The position numbers were made by a program, and so were the translations under genes. DNA of 11,314 nucleotides from Gemmatimonadota bacterium (lineage in GTDB: Bacteria > Gemmatimonadota > Gemmatimonadetes > Longimicrobiales > Gaopeijiaceae): positions 1 to 11,314 of the forward strand of contig PWZC01000081.1 of the NCBI GenBank assembly GCA_003567615.1, read 5' to 3'. Below the pieces are notes generated by a model that had not been told where the DNA came from, ran no database searches, and saw only the letters and a program-made list of their open reading frames with translations. Positions 1 to 7,218 of the stretch are shown one piece after another. How positions within the stretch are numbered: position 1 is the stretch's first letter; each line of letters starts with the position of its first letter.

Positions 1-695
1 AGGCGCACCGGGAGGCTGCGGCGCGCTCCTGTGCGAACCCGACCACCCGCCAGGGTCTGGCGCAGAAAGTCCCGGACTGCCTCGCCAAATCCCTCGCTGG
101 ATAGACTTTTCTCGGCCAGCCCCAGTGCCACGGCTCGCTCCCCATCCACCAGCCGACCCGTGAGAAGGAGGTCGAGGGCCGACCCCAACCCCAGAAGCCG
201 GGGGAGGCGCGTAGTCCCACCCCAGGCCGGCAGGATCCCCAACTGGACCTCGGGCAGGCCCAGGCGGGTGCGGGGATGATCAGAGACCAGACGGTAGGTG
301 CACGCCAGAGCCAGTTCAGTCCCTCCGCCCACGCAGGGGCCGTGGATGGCTGCGACCGTGGGAACCGGGAGTCTCTCCAGGCGCAGGAAGATCCGCTGAC
401 CGAACCGGGCGGCGGCAACCCCTGTATCCGGGTCCTCGATGGCGGCGATGGCCTCCACATCTGCGCCCAGGATGAAGCTGTCGGGCTTCCCACTCTCCAC
501 CACCACACCCGTGATGGATCCTCGCCGGGCAAGGTCTTCCAGGTGATCGACGATGGCTCCCAGCCTCGTCATGACCTCCTGGGTCAGGATGTTTGCGCTT
601 CGGTGGGGATCGTCGAACCGGATCGCGGCAAGGCCCCCCTCCTCCAGGTGAAGGTGGGGACAAGAGACCGCAGAGACAGGGGGCTGACCGGCCAT
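1..695 (-). CDS. fadJ: FadJ/FadB-type fatty acid oxidation multienzyme, N-terminal enoyl-CoA hydratase part (partial)
   Basis: The gene runs off the left edge; 231 residues are visible and all belong to a crotonase-fold enoyl-CoA hydratase/isomerase domain. The oxyanion-hole segment FILGAD is at residues 75-79, GGGTE puts the first catalytic glutamate at E127, and LGLPE puts the second at E149. The run GLPEVQLGILP followed by GGTTRLPRL is characteristic of the alpha subunit of the beta-oxidation complex (FadJ/FadB) rather than of short stand-alone hydratases. In that family the domain hydrates trans-2-enoyl-CoA, and a C-terminal 3-hydroxyacyl-CoA dehydrogenase follows; that part would lie outside the window. 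The ATG start is supported by AGGAAG seven bases upstream (703-708). The enzyme would be cytoplasmic. A stand-alone crotonase cannot be formally excluded because the C-terminus is missing; choosing fadJ over fadB is a guess from the local sequence. Confidence 0.85.
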   Translation of the reverse strand, partial: MAGQPPVSAVSCPHLHLEEGGLAAIRFDDPHRSANILTQEVMTRLGAIVDHLEDLARRGSITGVVVESGKPDSFILGADVEAIAAIEDPDTGVAAARFGQRIFLRLERLPVPTVAAIHGPCVGGGTELALACTYRLVSDHPRTRLGLPEVQLGILPAWGGTTRLPRLLGLGSALDLLLTGRLVDGERAVALGLAEKSLSSEGFGEAVRDFLRQTLAGGRVRTGARRSLPVR

Positions 696-741
696 GACGG
701 GGCTTCCTGACGTAGACGGCGAGGGGGGGAGCGGTATGACT

Positions 742-768
742 AATCTAGGGGAAACGCCCCGAAATCAA
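742..768 (-). promoter_or_regulatory. Candidate sigma70-type promoter of the fad gene
   Basis: Read on the minus strand, TTGATT (763-768) and TAGATT (742-747) are separated by 15 bases, about 47 bases before the ATG at 695. The spacing is shorter than the usual 16-18, so this is a weak call. It is the most AT-rich stretch in the gap, and it lies directly after the terminator hairpin of the lipoprotein gene, so the fad gene needs a promoter somewhere here. Confidence 0.25.
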
Positions 769-784
769 CGGGAAACGCCCCGAA
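749..784. repeat. Tandem 15-bp direct repeat overlapping the terminator
   Basis: The sequence GGGAAACGCCCCGAA occurs perfectly twice, at 749-763 and 770-784, with a period of 21 bases. The second copy forms part of the left arm of the terminator hairpin at 776-811. The first copy therefore carries a second pairing partner (GCCCCGAA, 756-763) for the right arm of the hairpin. It may be a local duplication of the terminator's 3' half. Confidence 0.7.
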
Positions 785-811
785 GCCCCGGGAAAGGGGG
801 GCTTCGGGGCG
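776..811 (-). terminator. Strong hairpin terminator after the lipoprotein gene
   Basis: A perfect 14-bp inverted repeat (776-789 with 798-811, 8-base loop) lies 32 bases past the stop of the lipoprotein gene. On the minus strand it is followed by only a short U tract (TTTCCC), so it is an imperfect intrinsic terminator. Its position between two same-strand genes supports a terminator role. Confidence 0.6.
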
Positions 812-843
812 CTCCGAACGGGGAGGCTGACGTCCCCCGGGGC

Positions 844-1620
844 TCAGAACACGTCCCGGATCCGGGCATTCTCCCTCGTCAGGCGAAGTTGGACCGGATC
901 GCCCCGCTCCACGTTGACCCGGACGTTCCAGTAGAGCTCCTCGGCCGTGAGCTGCTGACGGGCGTGGACCCACCACTCTCCGGGAGCAGGCCGCATGCGG
1001 GCCGTGCCGGTAGCGTCGGTGGTGTCGGCCATGATCTCCATCCGGGTTTCCTGGAGGCGCGTCGCCACGATCTCCGGATAGTCGGCGAAGGCGTCGTCCT
1101 CCCAGATCTCCACCTCGATCCGTAGCCTGTCCAACTCCTCGAGCGTCTCGGCCTGCAGTTCGGTGAAGCGTTCAAACGCCGTGTCTCGGCGGGACTCGGC
1201 GCTCAGGACCTGGCTCTCCACCGCGTTGAACTCGGCGAACAACTCGCGGTACCGGGCTTCGCCGGGGTTGAACTGCGCCATCTCATCGCTGATCTGCTGA
1301 AGCCGTTCCCGCTGTTCGAGCCACTGGGCCTCGGCCTCCCGCCACTCGGTCTGGGCGGCGATGATGGAGTCGCGGGCCTGGGCGAGCTCCGGGGGCATCT
1401 GCGGCTCGGGTGTGTCTGCCGCAGCAGTGAGGGAATCGAAGATGTGATCCCGGTCGAAGGGCAGGAGTTGAATGGCCAGGTTCTCCACGGGCCGGAGCTC
1501 CATTTCACCGGTCTCCGGGTTCATCCGCTCCACCTCGGCGGTGACCACGAGTTCGCCTGGTCCGCAGGCGGCCAGGATGGAGAGGGGGAGGATGGCACTC
1601 CACAGGCTTCGACGCTTCAT
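844..1620 (-). CDS. Predicted lipoprotein with central coiled coil and C-terminal beta-sandwich-like part
   Basis: The 258-residue product begins with a lipoprotein signal peptide: basic MKRR, a hydrophobic stretch, and lipobox LAAC with the lipidated cysteine at C19 followed by glycine, so it probably ends up in the outer membrane. Residues about 20-60 look like a short beta-strand region. Residues about 75-170 are rich in Glu, Gln, Arg and Ala with heptad-like spacing and should form one or two long coiled-coil helices. Residues about 195-245 (TTDATGTARMRPAPGEWWVHAR and onward) resemble the strand pattern of carboxypeptidase-regulatory-like or transthyretin-like domains. A plausible reading is one beta-sandwich domain interrupted by a helical hairpin. 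The ATG has GGAG nine bases upstream, and a candidate promoter lies at 1659-1687. I do not recognise a specific family; the function is unknown, and it could be a surface or assembly factor. Confidence 0.8.
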   Translation of the reverse strand: MKRRSLWSAILPLSILAACGPGELVVTAEVERMNPETGEMELRPVENLAIQLLPFDRDHIFDSLTAAADTPEPQMPPELAQARDSIIAAQTEWREAEAQWLEQRERLQQISDEMAQFNPGEARYRELFAEFNAVESQVLSAESRRDTAFERFTELQAETLEELDRLRIEVEIWEDDAFADYPEIVATRLQETRMEIMADTTDATGTARMRPAPGEWWVHARQQLTAEELYWNVRVNVERGDPVQLRLTRENARIRDVF

Positions 1621-1658
1621 AGGGGTTCGCTCCGACGTGGTTCGTGAAAAGACGCCCG

Positions 1659-1687
1659 AAAGTACAATGGAGAGGGAAGGCCAGCAA
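1659..1687 (-). promoter_or_regulatory. Candidate promoter of the lipoprotein gene
   Basis: On the minus strand TTGCTG (1682-1687) and TACTTT (1659-1664) are separated by 17 bases, the optimal spacing for a sigma70-type promoter. Transcription would start near 1652, leaving a leader of about 30 bases that contains the GGAG ribosome-binding site. The rest of the 116-base gap back to the M16-like gene shows no convincing terminator. Confidence 0.4.
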
Positions 1688-1736
1688 GGAGAGTCCCAGC
1701 ATTTTCTCCAGGGCTTCCCGTCAGGGGGAGTCGGGC

Positions 1737-3161
1737 TCAGCGTCCAGGCCCCCGTTGGATCATCTCCAGGGGACCCAATACGAAGGTCCGGGGCGGGGCC
1801 GCGGCCGTTGCCGCTGCGGCCAGCGCTTCGGGGGACAGTTGCCAGAGAATCCTGCCGAACTCCTCCAGCTCGCCCGCACCCCGGTGATCCCGGGCCAGAC
1901 GTCGGCTTCGCTCAGCCGGGTCCGACATGGACAGAAGCGTCTGGTTCCGGAAACGTCGCCGTGAGAGTTCGAAAAAGGATCCCTGGGGTGGGGCCTCGGC
2001 CAGGGCTTCCATGGCTGAGGCCACCCGCCCTTCCCAGCGCCCGGCTGCTCTCGGATCGGCCGTGAGCGAAGCGATGACCACAGGTCGGCCATCGATGCTG
2101 GTCACCTGTACATCCGCTCCGTAGAGACCTGGGTCGGGAGGGGATGGGACGAGAGTCTCCAGAAGATTGTGGGCCAGGAACTGGAGGAGGGTGGACGAGG
2201 CATCAGCGGGAAACGCCCATGCCACAGCCATCCAGGCCGCCGTAAGCTCCATGTCCACCGCGACCCGGTCGGGTGAGTCCCAGGCCCTTGCCCCGGTGAG
2301 CGGGGGCGGATCGGGAGTGGGTCCAGGGGCCCGGAGCAGACGTGTTCGGAGGGGGGCAGGGATCTGGGAGAGCCCTGCGGTATCGGGAGCCAGGTGTTCG
2401 GCCGGAGTGGGGGCGCGAGATGTCACGGCCGAAGTCGCCTGCGCCGATCTCTCCGTGAAGGGGGTCACCGCAGAGACCACCCGGGGCTGAATGCCGGTTC
2501 GTCCCTGGACGTCGCCCGGGGCCACAGGACCCACCACCACCGTCAGGGCATCGGCGACCCCGAGATAGGACCTGAGGTGCGACTCCAGATCATCGCTGAC
2601 GATTCTGGCCACACTCTCCGGGGTGCCTCGGATCGGTCGAACCTGGAAGCCGTTGGGACCTGCCAGGAGACGGGTCCGCTCAAGCTCGAAGATGCGGACC
2701 GGAGCCCCACCCTCGAAGACGAGTCGGGCACGATGCTCTTCCCTGATCCTCTCCAGGTCTCCCATGGTGGAAGGAGACGCGGAAAGAACGCCCTCCACCC
2801 GGTCCAGGGCCACCCGCCAGGCGGCAGGGGGCGCCAGGAGCGTCATCAGTACGTCATCTCTCGTCACCTCCACGGTGACAGCGGCCCCCAGATCCGCGAC
2901 CCGGCGTCCCGCTTCCCCCTCGAGCCAGCGGCCCAGGAGGTGTGTGGTCCCTTCCCGACCTTGCGGATCCCGTGCGGCTCCGCCGGGGAAGAGGAGCGTG
3001 ACAGCCACCAGCGAACCCCGGGGATCCGGTTGCACCAGAAATTCCCGCTGGGCCGAGCCTGGGTCTCCGGGTTCGACTCCCATGGTGGTGGGCGCCCCGA
3101 AGGGAGTCGACCCCGGCAGTGGGAGCAGAGCCAACAGCAGGAGGGGGAGGATGGGGTTCAA
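1737..3161 (-). CDS. M16-like (insulinase/processing-peptidase fold) protein, degenerate active site, second of a pair
   Basis: I place the start at TTG 3161, giving 474 residues. AGGAG (3170-3174) lies eight bases upstream, and the TTG overlaps the TGA of the preceding gene as TTGA. The frame stays open to 3293, but that extra 44-residue extension lies inside the upstream gene. From the TTG the protein starts with a hydrophobic signal-like segment (residues 4-16) and would be exported. The layout fits a periplasmic M16B protein: an N-terminal domain (about 40-215) with the FPGGAARDPQGREGTTHLL segment, and a second domain (about 285-465). The expected HxxEH zinc motif reads H74-L-L-G77-R78, so the catalytic glutamate and second zinc histidine are missing. 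It is therefore probably a non-catalytic subunit or chaperone-like partner. Proline-rich residues about 220-285 look like a linker between the halves. Confidence 0.75.
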   Translation of the reverse strand: MNPILPLLLLALLPLPGSTPFGAPTTMGVEPGDPGSAQREFLVQPDPRGSLVAVTLLFPGGAARDPQGREGTTHLLGRWLEGEAGRRVADLGAAVTVEVTRDDVLMTLLAPPAAWRVALDRVEGVLSASPSTMGDLERIREEHRARLVFEGGAPVRIFELERTRLLAGPNGFQVRPIRGTPESVARIVSDDLESHLRSYLGVADALTVVVGPVAPGDVQGRTGIQPRVVSAVTPFTERSAQATSAVTSRAPTPAEHLAPDTAGLSQIPAPLRTRLLRAPGPTPDPPPLTGARAWDSPDRVAVDMELTAAWMAVAWAFPADASSTLLQFLAHNLLETLVPSPPDPGLYGADVQVTSIDGRPVVIASLTADPRAAGRWEGRVASAMEALAEAPPQGSFFELSRRRFRNQTLLSMSDPAERSRRLARDHRGAGELEEFGRILWQLSPEALAAAATAAAPPRTFVLGPLEMIQRGPGR

Positions 3162-4441
3162 GGGCGGAGCTCCTGCACAGCGGGGGACGAGGCGGCAAGC
3201 TCCTCCAGTAGATCCCGCACCGCCTGGGTCTGTCGAGCGCTCAGGGATGAGAGGAGTTCCGAGCCCGCTTCGATCCGGTCCGTACCGTCCCACCCCTGTC
3301 CAACCAGATCAGCCAGCCCCCACGGCGTTCCCGCCCCTTGCCGGAGTTCCGTCCGGACCTGGGTCGCCAGGGCGTCGATCCCCTCCTCGCTCAGTGCCGC
3401 CAGACCCTCCCGGGGAAGTCCCTCCAGGCGGGTACGGAGGGCAGTCAGCCCTCGATTGTAGGCGGCTCCGGAAAGGACCAGAGCGCGCTGATAACCGATC
3501 TCCCAGAGCTCTACCGATGCCTCGTAATCGCCTGGCGCACCTCGGAGCACCTGACCCAGATGGCGTGCCGCCAGGATCTGCGGGGCCGGGCCGTGTCTGC
3601 CATTCAGCGCATAGCCCCGGGCAATCCAGTGGCGATTTACCTCCGGAGTGGGGCGGGGTGATCCAGTATCCTGCGTGGGTGGAAGCTGCGGGGAGGGGCC
3701 CTCCTCAGGCAGCCCCAGGTCCGAGAGCGCGGACAGGAGGAGGATGGGGTCGACGCGACCGGCTGCCACGACACGGATCTGCGATCGCACGTGGGTTCGG
3801 GACCAGAGGGCGGTGAGTCGCTGGGGCCCCATGCGATCCAGGGAACCTGGAGAGCCCTGCAAGGGGACGGCGCCCGGTGACAGGGCCGTCAGAAGCTGGA
3901 TGGCCAGCGCCCCCTCGGGGGTCTCCCGGCGCCGGTCCGACTCAATCCGGGCCTGACGCAATCCCGCGTCAAATCGACCGGCGTCAGGTGGAGCCAGGGC
4001 TTCCCGGAGGATCCATCCCATGAAATCCAGGTCGTCGACAGTCCCCGACACCTGATACACCAGCGCACGGGGTGTCCGGTGGGCCTCGGCTCGCACACCG
4101 ACCCGTGCGGCCAGTTGGTCCATCCTCTCCTGAGCCTGGATCCGCAACAACTGACCGGCTCCGGCGTCCTCCACAGCCTCCTGGAAGGGGACGGAGACCC
4201 GGATGGACACGACCTCCGAGCTGCCAACGGCGAAGAAAGCCAGCGACGGGCCTCCGGGCGGCTGCAGGACGGTATCAGGCGTGAGGATGTCGTCCCGGGC
4301 GGACAGGGAGGCAGGACGATCGTCCCCCTGCGGTGAGAAAGCCGGAGCCTCCCCAAGCGTCAAACCCCAGACGGCCAGGACGACGAGGATGGTCACGGGG
4401 ATCCGCAAACTGGAATGCGTGGAGGGAGTGGGTTCTTCCAT
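3158..4441 (-). CDS. M16-like protein lacking the zinc motif, first of a pair
   Basis: The 427-residue product has an N-terminal hydrophobic segment at residues 14-30, acting as a signal peptide or membrane anchor, so the body should be periplasmic. The pattern VVSIRVSVPFQEAVEDAGAG (78-97) matches the first strand and glycine turn of the M16 N-terminal domain, and GRVDP (228-232) matches the usual GxxDP strand end of that domain. The helix that should carry HxxEH instead reads QLLRIQAQ (97-104), so no zinc ligands remain. A second M16-like half covers about 270-420. The ATG at 4441 is chosen because it directly precedes the signal segment; GTG 4453 in the same frame is possible, and neither has a good ribosome-binding site. 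An upstream in-frame start at 4609 would overlap the M23 gene. The gene lies 43 bases after the M23 gene and overlaps the next M16-like gene by four bases, so the two are probably made in fixed ratio. Confidence 0.72.
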   Translation of the reverse strand: MEEPTPSTHSSLRIPVTILVVLAVWGLTLGEAPAFSPQGDDRPASLSARDDILTPDTVLQPPGGPSLAFFAVGSSEVVSIRVSVPFQEAVEDAGAGQLLRIQAQERMDQLAARVGVRAEAHRTPRALVYQVSGTVDDLDFMGWILREALAPPDAGRFDAGLRQARIESDRRRETPEGALAIQLLTALSPGAVPLQGSPGSLDRMGPQRLTALWSRTHVRSQIRVVAAGRVDPILLLSALSDLGLPEEGPSPQLPPTQDTGSPRPTPEVNRHWIARGYALNGRHGPAPQILAARHLGQVLRGAPGDYEASVELWEIGYQRALVLSGAAYNRGLTALRTRLEGLPREGLAALSEEGIDALATQVRTELRQGAGTPWGLADLVGQGWDGTDRIEAGSELLSSLSARQTQAVRDLLEELAASSPAVQELRP

Positions 4442-4484
4442 GGTGGAAGGCACGTAGGAAGCCGGTGATCCAGCCCCCTCTTCC

Positions 4485-5414
4485 TCAGGGTACGACGTCG
4501 GTGAGCAGATAGTTCCGGGGATCCACAGGCCGCCCGCCCACGTGGACTTCGTAGTGGAGGTGGGGAGAGGTGGCAATTCCGGAGCGTCCAACCCGGGCAA
4601 TGACGTCACCCCTGGAGACCTCCTGACCGACGCGCACCTTCACCTCAGAGGCATGGGCATAGAGGGTGGAGTATCCGAACCCATGGTCCAGGATTACGGT
4701 GAGGCCGTAGCCGGCACGGCGTCCCGCGAAGGTGACCCGGCCCTGCGCCGACGCCAGGATCGGCGTTCCGGTGGGGGCGGAGATATCCATACCCGTGTGG
4801 GGACGGGCTTCATGGTGGATGGGGTGCATCCGGGAATGACTGAACCCCGATGTGATGGCTCCGGCCGCCGGAAGGATGGACGGAGTCGACTTGAGAAGTG
4901 CCCGGTGGTTCACGAGCTCTTCACCGGCCTCGGACAGGCTCTCCCGGAGGAGACGCGCCCGACGCTCCAGCGCGTGGATGTCGTAGGTGAGGGCGAACGC
5001 CCCCGAAGCCGCCTCCTCATCCAGTTCATAAAGGGGGTGGGAGCGGAGATCCGGCGACCCCGGGCCGCCGATCCCCACGCGCTGCACCTCGGCATCGATG
5101 GGATCGAGCCCGGCCACGAGACGGATCTCGGAGTCCTTCTCCACCAGGGACTGAAGTTCGCCCCGGAGTCCATCTACCTGATCCCGCATCGTATTGAGTT
5201 CCGCCGCGAGCACCCGATTCTGTCTCTCGAGGAGGTGCTGAGCGACGCCGTCCCGGGCCTGGAGCGCCACCGTGACACTTGCCACGATGAAAAGCAGGGC
5301 CAGTGCGGAGGCACCTGCCGCGAAAAGCCGGAGGCGTTTTGCAGGGAAGGAGATCTGCTTGTGATTCTCCCGATCTCCACGGATCAGGAGAAGGGTCCAG
5401 TGTTCCTGGCTCAT
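4485..5414 (-). CDS. Membrane-anchored M23 family metallopeptidase (LytM-type)
   Basis: The 309-residue protein has a cytoplasmic N-terminus, one transmembrane segment at about 31-51, coiled-coil stretches at about 55-95 and 145-172, and a C-terminal LytM/M23 domain from about 185. All active-site elements are present: H206 and D210 in PHTGMD, H254 in YAHAS, and H285/H287 in PHLHYEV. H206, D210 and H287 should bind zinc, and H254/H285 should assist catalysis. Enzymes of this family cut peptide cross-links of peptidoglycan, or regulate amidases when inactive; the intact residues here favour activity. The coiled coil next to the membrane resembles the layout of cell-division and shape-related M23 proteins. 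The ATG has only a weak GAGG nearby. It starts a probable operon with the two M16-like genes and has its own candidate promoter at 5525-5554. Confidence 0.93.
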   Translation of the reverse strand: MSQEHWTLLLIRGDRENHKQISFPAKRLRLFAAGASALALLFIVASVTVALQARDGVAQHLLERQNRVLAAELNTMRDQVDGLRGELQSLVEKDSEIRLVAGLDPIDAEVQRVGIGGPGSPDLRSHPLYELDEEAASGAFALTYDIHALERRARLLRESLSEAGEELVNHRALLKSTPSILPAAGAITSGFSHSRMHPIHHEARPHTGMDISAPTGTPILASAQGRVTFAGRRAGYGLTVILDHGFGYSTLYAHASEVKVRVGQEVSRGDVIARVGRSGIATSPHLHYEVHVGGRPVDPRNYLLTDVVP

Positions 5415-5524
5415 GAACCTCGTAAGGCCGGCGAACCGGCTGCCGATGAAATGCCCTCGTCGTCGGAGCGGATGTCCTACGACGTCAGGATCGAAGGGAT
5501 CAGAGTGGGCGACGCAAACGGTAC

Positions 5525-5554
5525 AGGATACCTCGCCAAAGGGTCCCCGGTCAA
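5525..5554 (-). promoter_or_regulatory. Candidate promoter of the M23/M16-like operon
   Basis: On the minus strand TTGACC (5549-5554) and TATCCT (5525-5530) are separated by 18 bases and lie in the 178-base gap between metG and the M23 gene. The leader would be about 100 bases and includes a small hairpin (5427-5440, 5-bp stem, CGAA loop on the plus strand) just before the start codon. This is the best-matching promoter in the window. Confidence 0.45.
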
Positions 5555-5562
5555 GGTAAACC

Positions 5563-5602
5563 GGAGACCCCGGCGGGCGCGCATCTCCAACCTCAGGTCT
5601 CC
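5563..5602 (-). other. Inverted repeat spanning the end of metG
   Basis: Seven-base arms GGAGACC (5563-5569) and GGTCTCC (5596-5602) flank a 26-base GC-rich loop and include the metG stop codon. On the minus strand the hairpin is followed by GGTTTACC with no real U tract. It could be a weak terminator or an RNA-stabilising structure; chance is also possible. Confidence 0.25.
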
Positions 5603-7158
5603 AATTCGATCCGGGGAAAGAGCGGTGTCGCCTTCCGGATCGTAAGGGTGTGCAGGGGGAGGGTGCGTGCCTCGTTCAGGCGTGGCACCGTGTCAAGTCC
5701 GAGGTGGGCGGCCAGTTCGGCGGCCTTCCCGGGCATGGCCGGAAGGAAGAGGGCGCTCAGCACCACCAGAGCTCTGAGAAGCGAGGCCAGCGTCTCATCC
5801 AGATCGGCCTCAGCTCCTTCCCGCCGGGCCTGGCTCCACGGTTCCCGATCCTCCACATACCCATTGGCCACCCGCGCCAGATCCATGGCGGCGCCCAGCG
5901 CCTCGTGGACACGAAGTCGCTCCATCCCGGAGGCCACGGCAACCAGGGTATCGTCCAGAGCCTGGGCCAACCCCTGGTCCCCAGCCGATTCCGGAATGCG
6001 CCCGTCCCGGTACCGGACGATCATGGAAGTAACCCTGCTCGCCAGGTTTCCGAGCACGTTGGCGAGCTCGTCGTACCGGGTGAGGAAGCGTTCGGGGGTA
6101 TAGGAGGCATCTTCCCCGGTGGGCATCTCCCGGAGGAGGAACCACCGCACCGGATCGCTTCCGAAGCGGGCCCGAAGCTCCAGCGGATCCACTACATTGC
6201 CCAGCGACTTGGACATCTTCGTCTCGCCTACGATCCACCATCCGTGGGCCAGGATCCTTCGCGGCAGCGGGAGCCCGACCCCCATGAGGAGGGTGGGCCA
6301 GTACACGGCGTGGGTGGTCAGGATGTCCTTTCCCATGAGGTGCACGTCCGCAGGCCACCACGATCCTGCGACATCGTCGAACCCCTGGTCGCCCGGTTCG
6401 GCATCGGGACGGATGGCGCCGGAGGCCGTGAGGTAGTTGATGAGGGCATCCACCCACACGTACGTAACGTGCTCTTCATCGAAGGGGAGCGGGATTCCCC
6501 AGGCCAGTCGGGATCGTGGTCGGGAGATGGAGAGGTCGCCCAGGGGGTTCTGGAGGAAGCCCAGCACCTCGTTTCGCCGCTTCTCAGGACGGATCCACCC
6601 GGGATTCTCCTGGATGTGGCGGATGAGATCGTCCTGAAAGGCACTCATCCGGAAGAAGTAGTTCTTCTCCCGGATCAACTCCACGGGGCGGCCTGCAATG
6701 GGGTCGGTCCGACCGGGACCCAACTCCTTCTCGGTGAAGAAGCGCTCTTCGTGGACCGAGTACCATCCCTCGTACTCCGCCTCGTAGATGTGCCCCCGAT
6801 CCATGAGCCGCTGGACAAAGGCCTGCACCACCGCCCGATGTTCACTCTCGGTGGTCCGGATGAAACGGTCGTAGGAGATGTCCAGGTCGGACCAGGCCTC
6901 CCGGAATCTCCCCGCCATGGCGTCGCAGAGTGCCTGCGGCTCCATGTTCCGTCGGGCCGCCTCTTCCTGGATCTTCTGGCCGTGTTCGTCCGTTCCAGTG
7001 AGAAACATGACCTGGCGGCCTGCCTGGCGATGATACCGGGCCAGCACATCCGCCAGAAAGGTGGTATAGGCATGCCCGATGTGCGGCTCCCCACTGGCAT
7101 AGTAGATGGGGGTGGTGAGGTACTGGCGATCCGGAGATGGGGGCGAGGAGGAAGACAC
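5593..7158 (-). CDS. metG: Methionine--tRNA ligase (MetRS)
   Basis: This 521-residue class I aminoacyl-tRNA synthetase charges tRNA-Met with methionine in the cytoplasm. The HIGH motif is at residues 26-29 (PHIGHAY), GTDEHG at 55-60, and KMSKS at 314-318; the anticodon-binding helical domain occupies about 350-500. The connective-peptide knuckle around 129-171 (YEGWYSVHEERFFTEKEL to NYFFRM) has no cysteines, so this is a zinc-less form. The C-terminal tRNA-binding (EMAP-like) domain found in longer MetRS is absent. The start is GTG at 7158 with AAAGGA upstream at a rather long spacing (about 13 bases); no better start lies between. It follows the ricT gene by 60 bases. A ricT-metS neighbourhood is known in Bacillus subtilis, which supports the shared transcription unit. 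Confidence 0.97.
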   Translation of the reverse strand: MSSSSPPSPDRQYLTTPIYYASGEPHIGHAYTTFLADVLARYHRQAGRQVMFLTGTDEHGQKIQEEAARRNMEPQALCDAMAGRFREAWSDLDISYDRFIRTTESEHRAVVQAFVQRLMDRGHIYEAEYEGWYSVHEERFFTEKELGPGRTDPIAGRPVELIREKNYFFRMSAFQDDLIRHIQENPGWIRPEKRRNEVLGFLQNPLGDLSISRPRSRLAWGIPLPFDEEHVTYVWVDALINYLTASGAIRPDAEPGDQGFDDVAGSWWPADVHLMGKDILTTHAVYWPTLLMGVGLPLPRRILAHGWWIVGETKMSKSLGNVVDPLELRARFGSDPVRWFLLREMPTGEDASYTPERFLTRYDELANVLGNLASRVTSMIVRYRDGRIPESAGDQGLAQALDDTLVAVASGMERLRVHEALGAAMDLARVANGYVEDREPWSQARREGAEADLDETLASLLRALVVLSALFLPAMPGKAAELAAHLGLDTVPRLNEARTLPLHTLTIRKATPLFPRIELET

Positions 7159-7218
7159 GGCGGTGACGGCGTCCTTTGCGTTACGGTGAATCGGTCTTCG
7201 GGTTGCGGCCGGGAGGGG

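Noticed and set aside
316..663. Minus-strand 115-codon frame inside the fad gene
   Set aside because: A shadow frame of the enoyl-CoA hydratase sequence, which has clear motifs in a different frame of the same strand.
749..784. Two direct repeats as a possible CRISPR or iteron array
   Set aside because: Only two 15-base copies with a 6-base spacer, and one is part of a terminator stem; no further units or cas genes.
2394..3816. Plus-strand open frames of 355 and 397 codons
   Set aside because: They are antisense to the two M16-like genes, are Ser/Arg/Pro-rich and show no start signals or domains.
4442..4609. Longer N-terminus of the first M16-like protein
   Set aside because: It would overlap the M23 gene by about 125 bases and would bury the signal segment 70 residues inside the protein.
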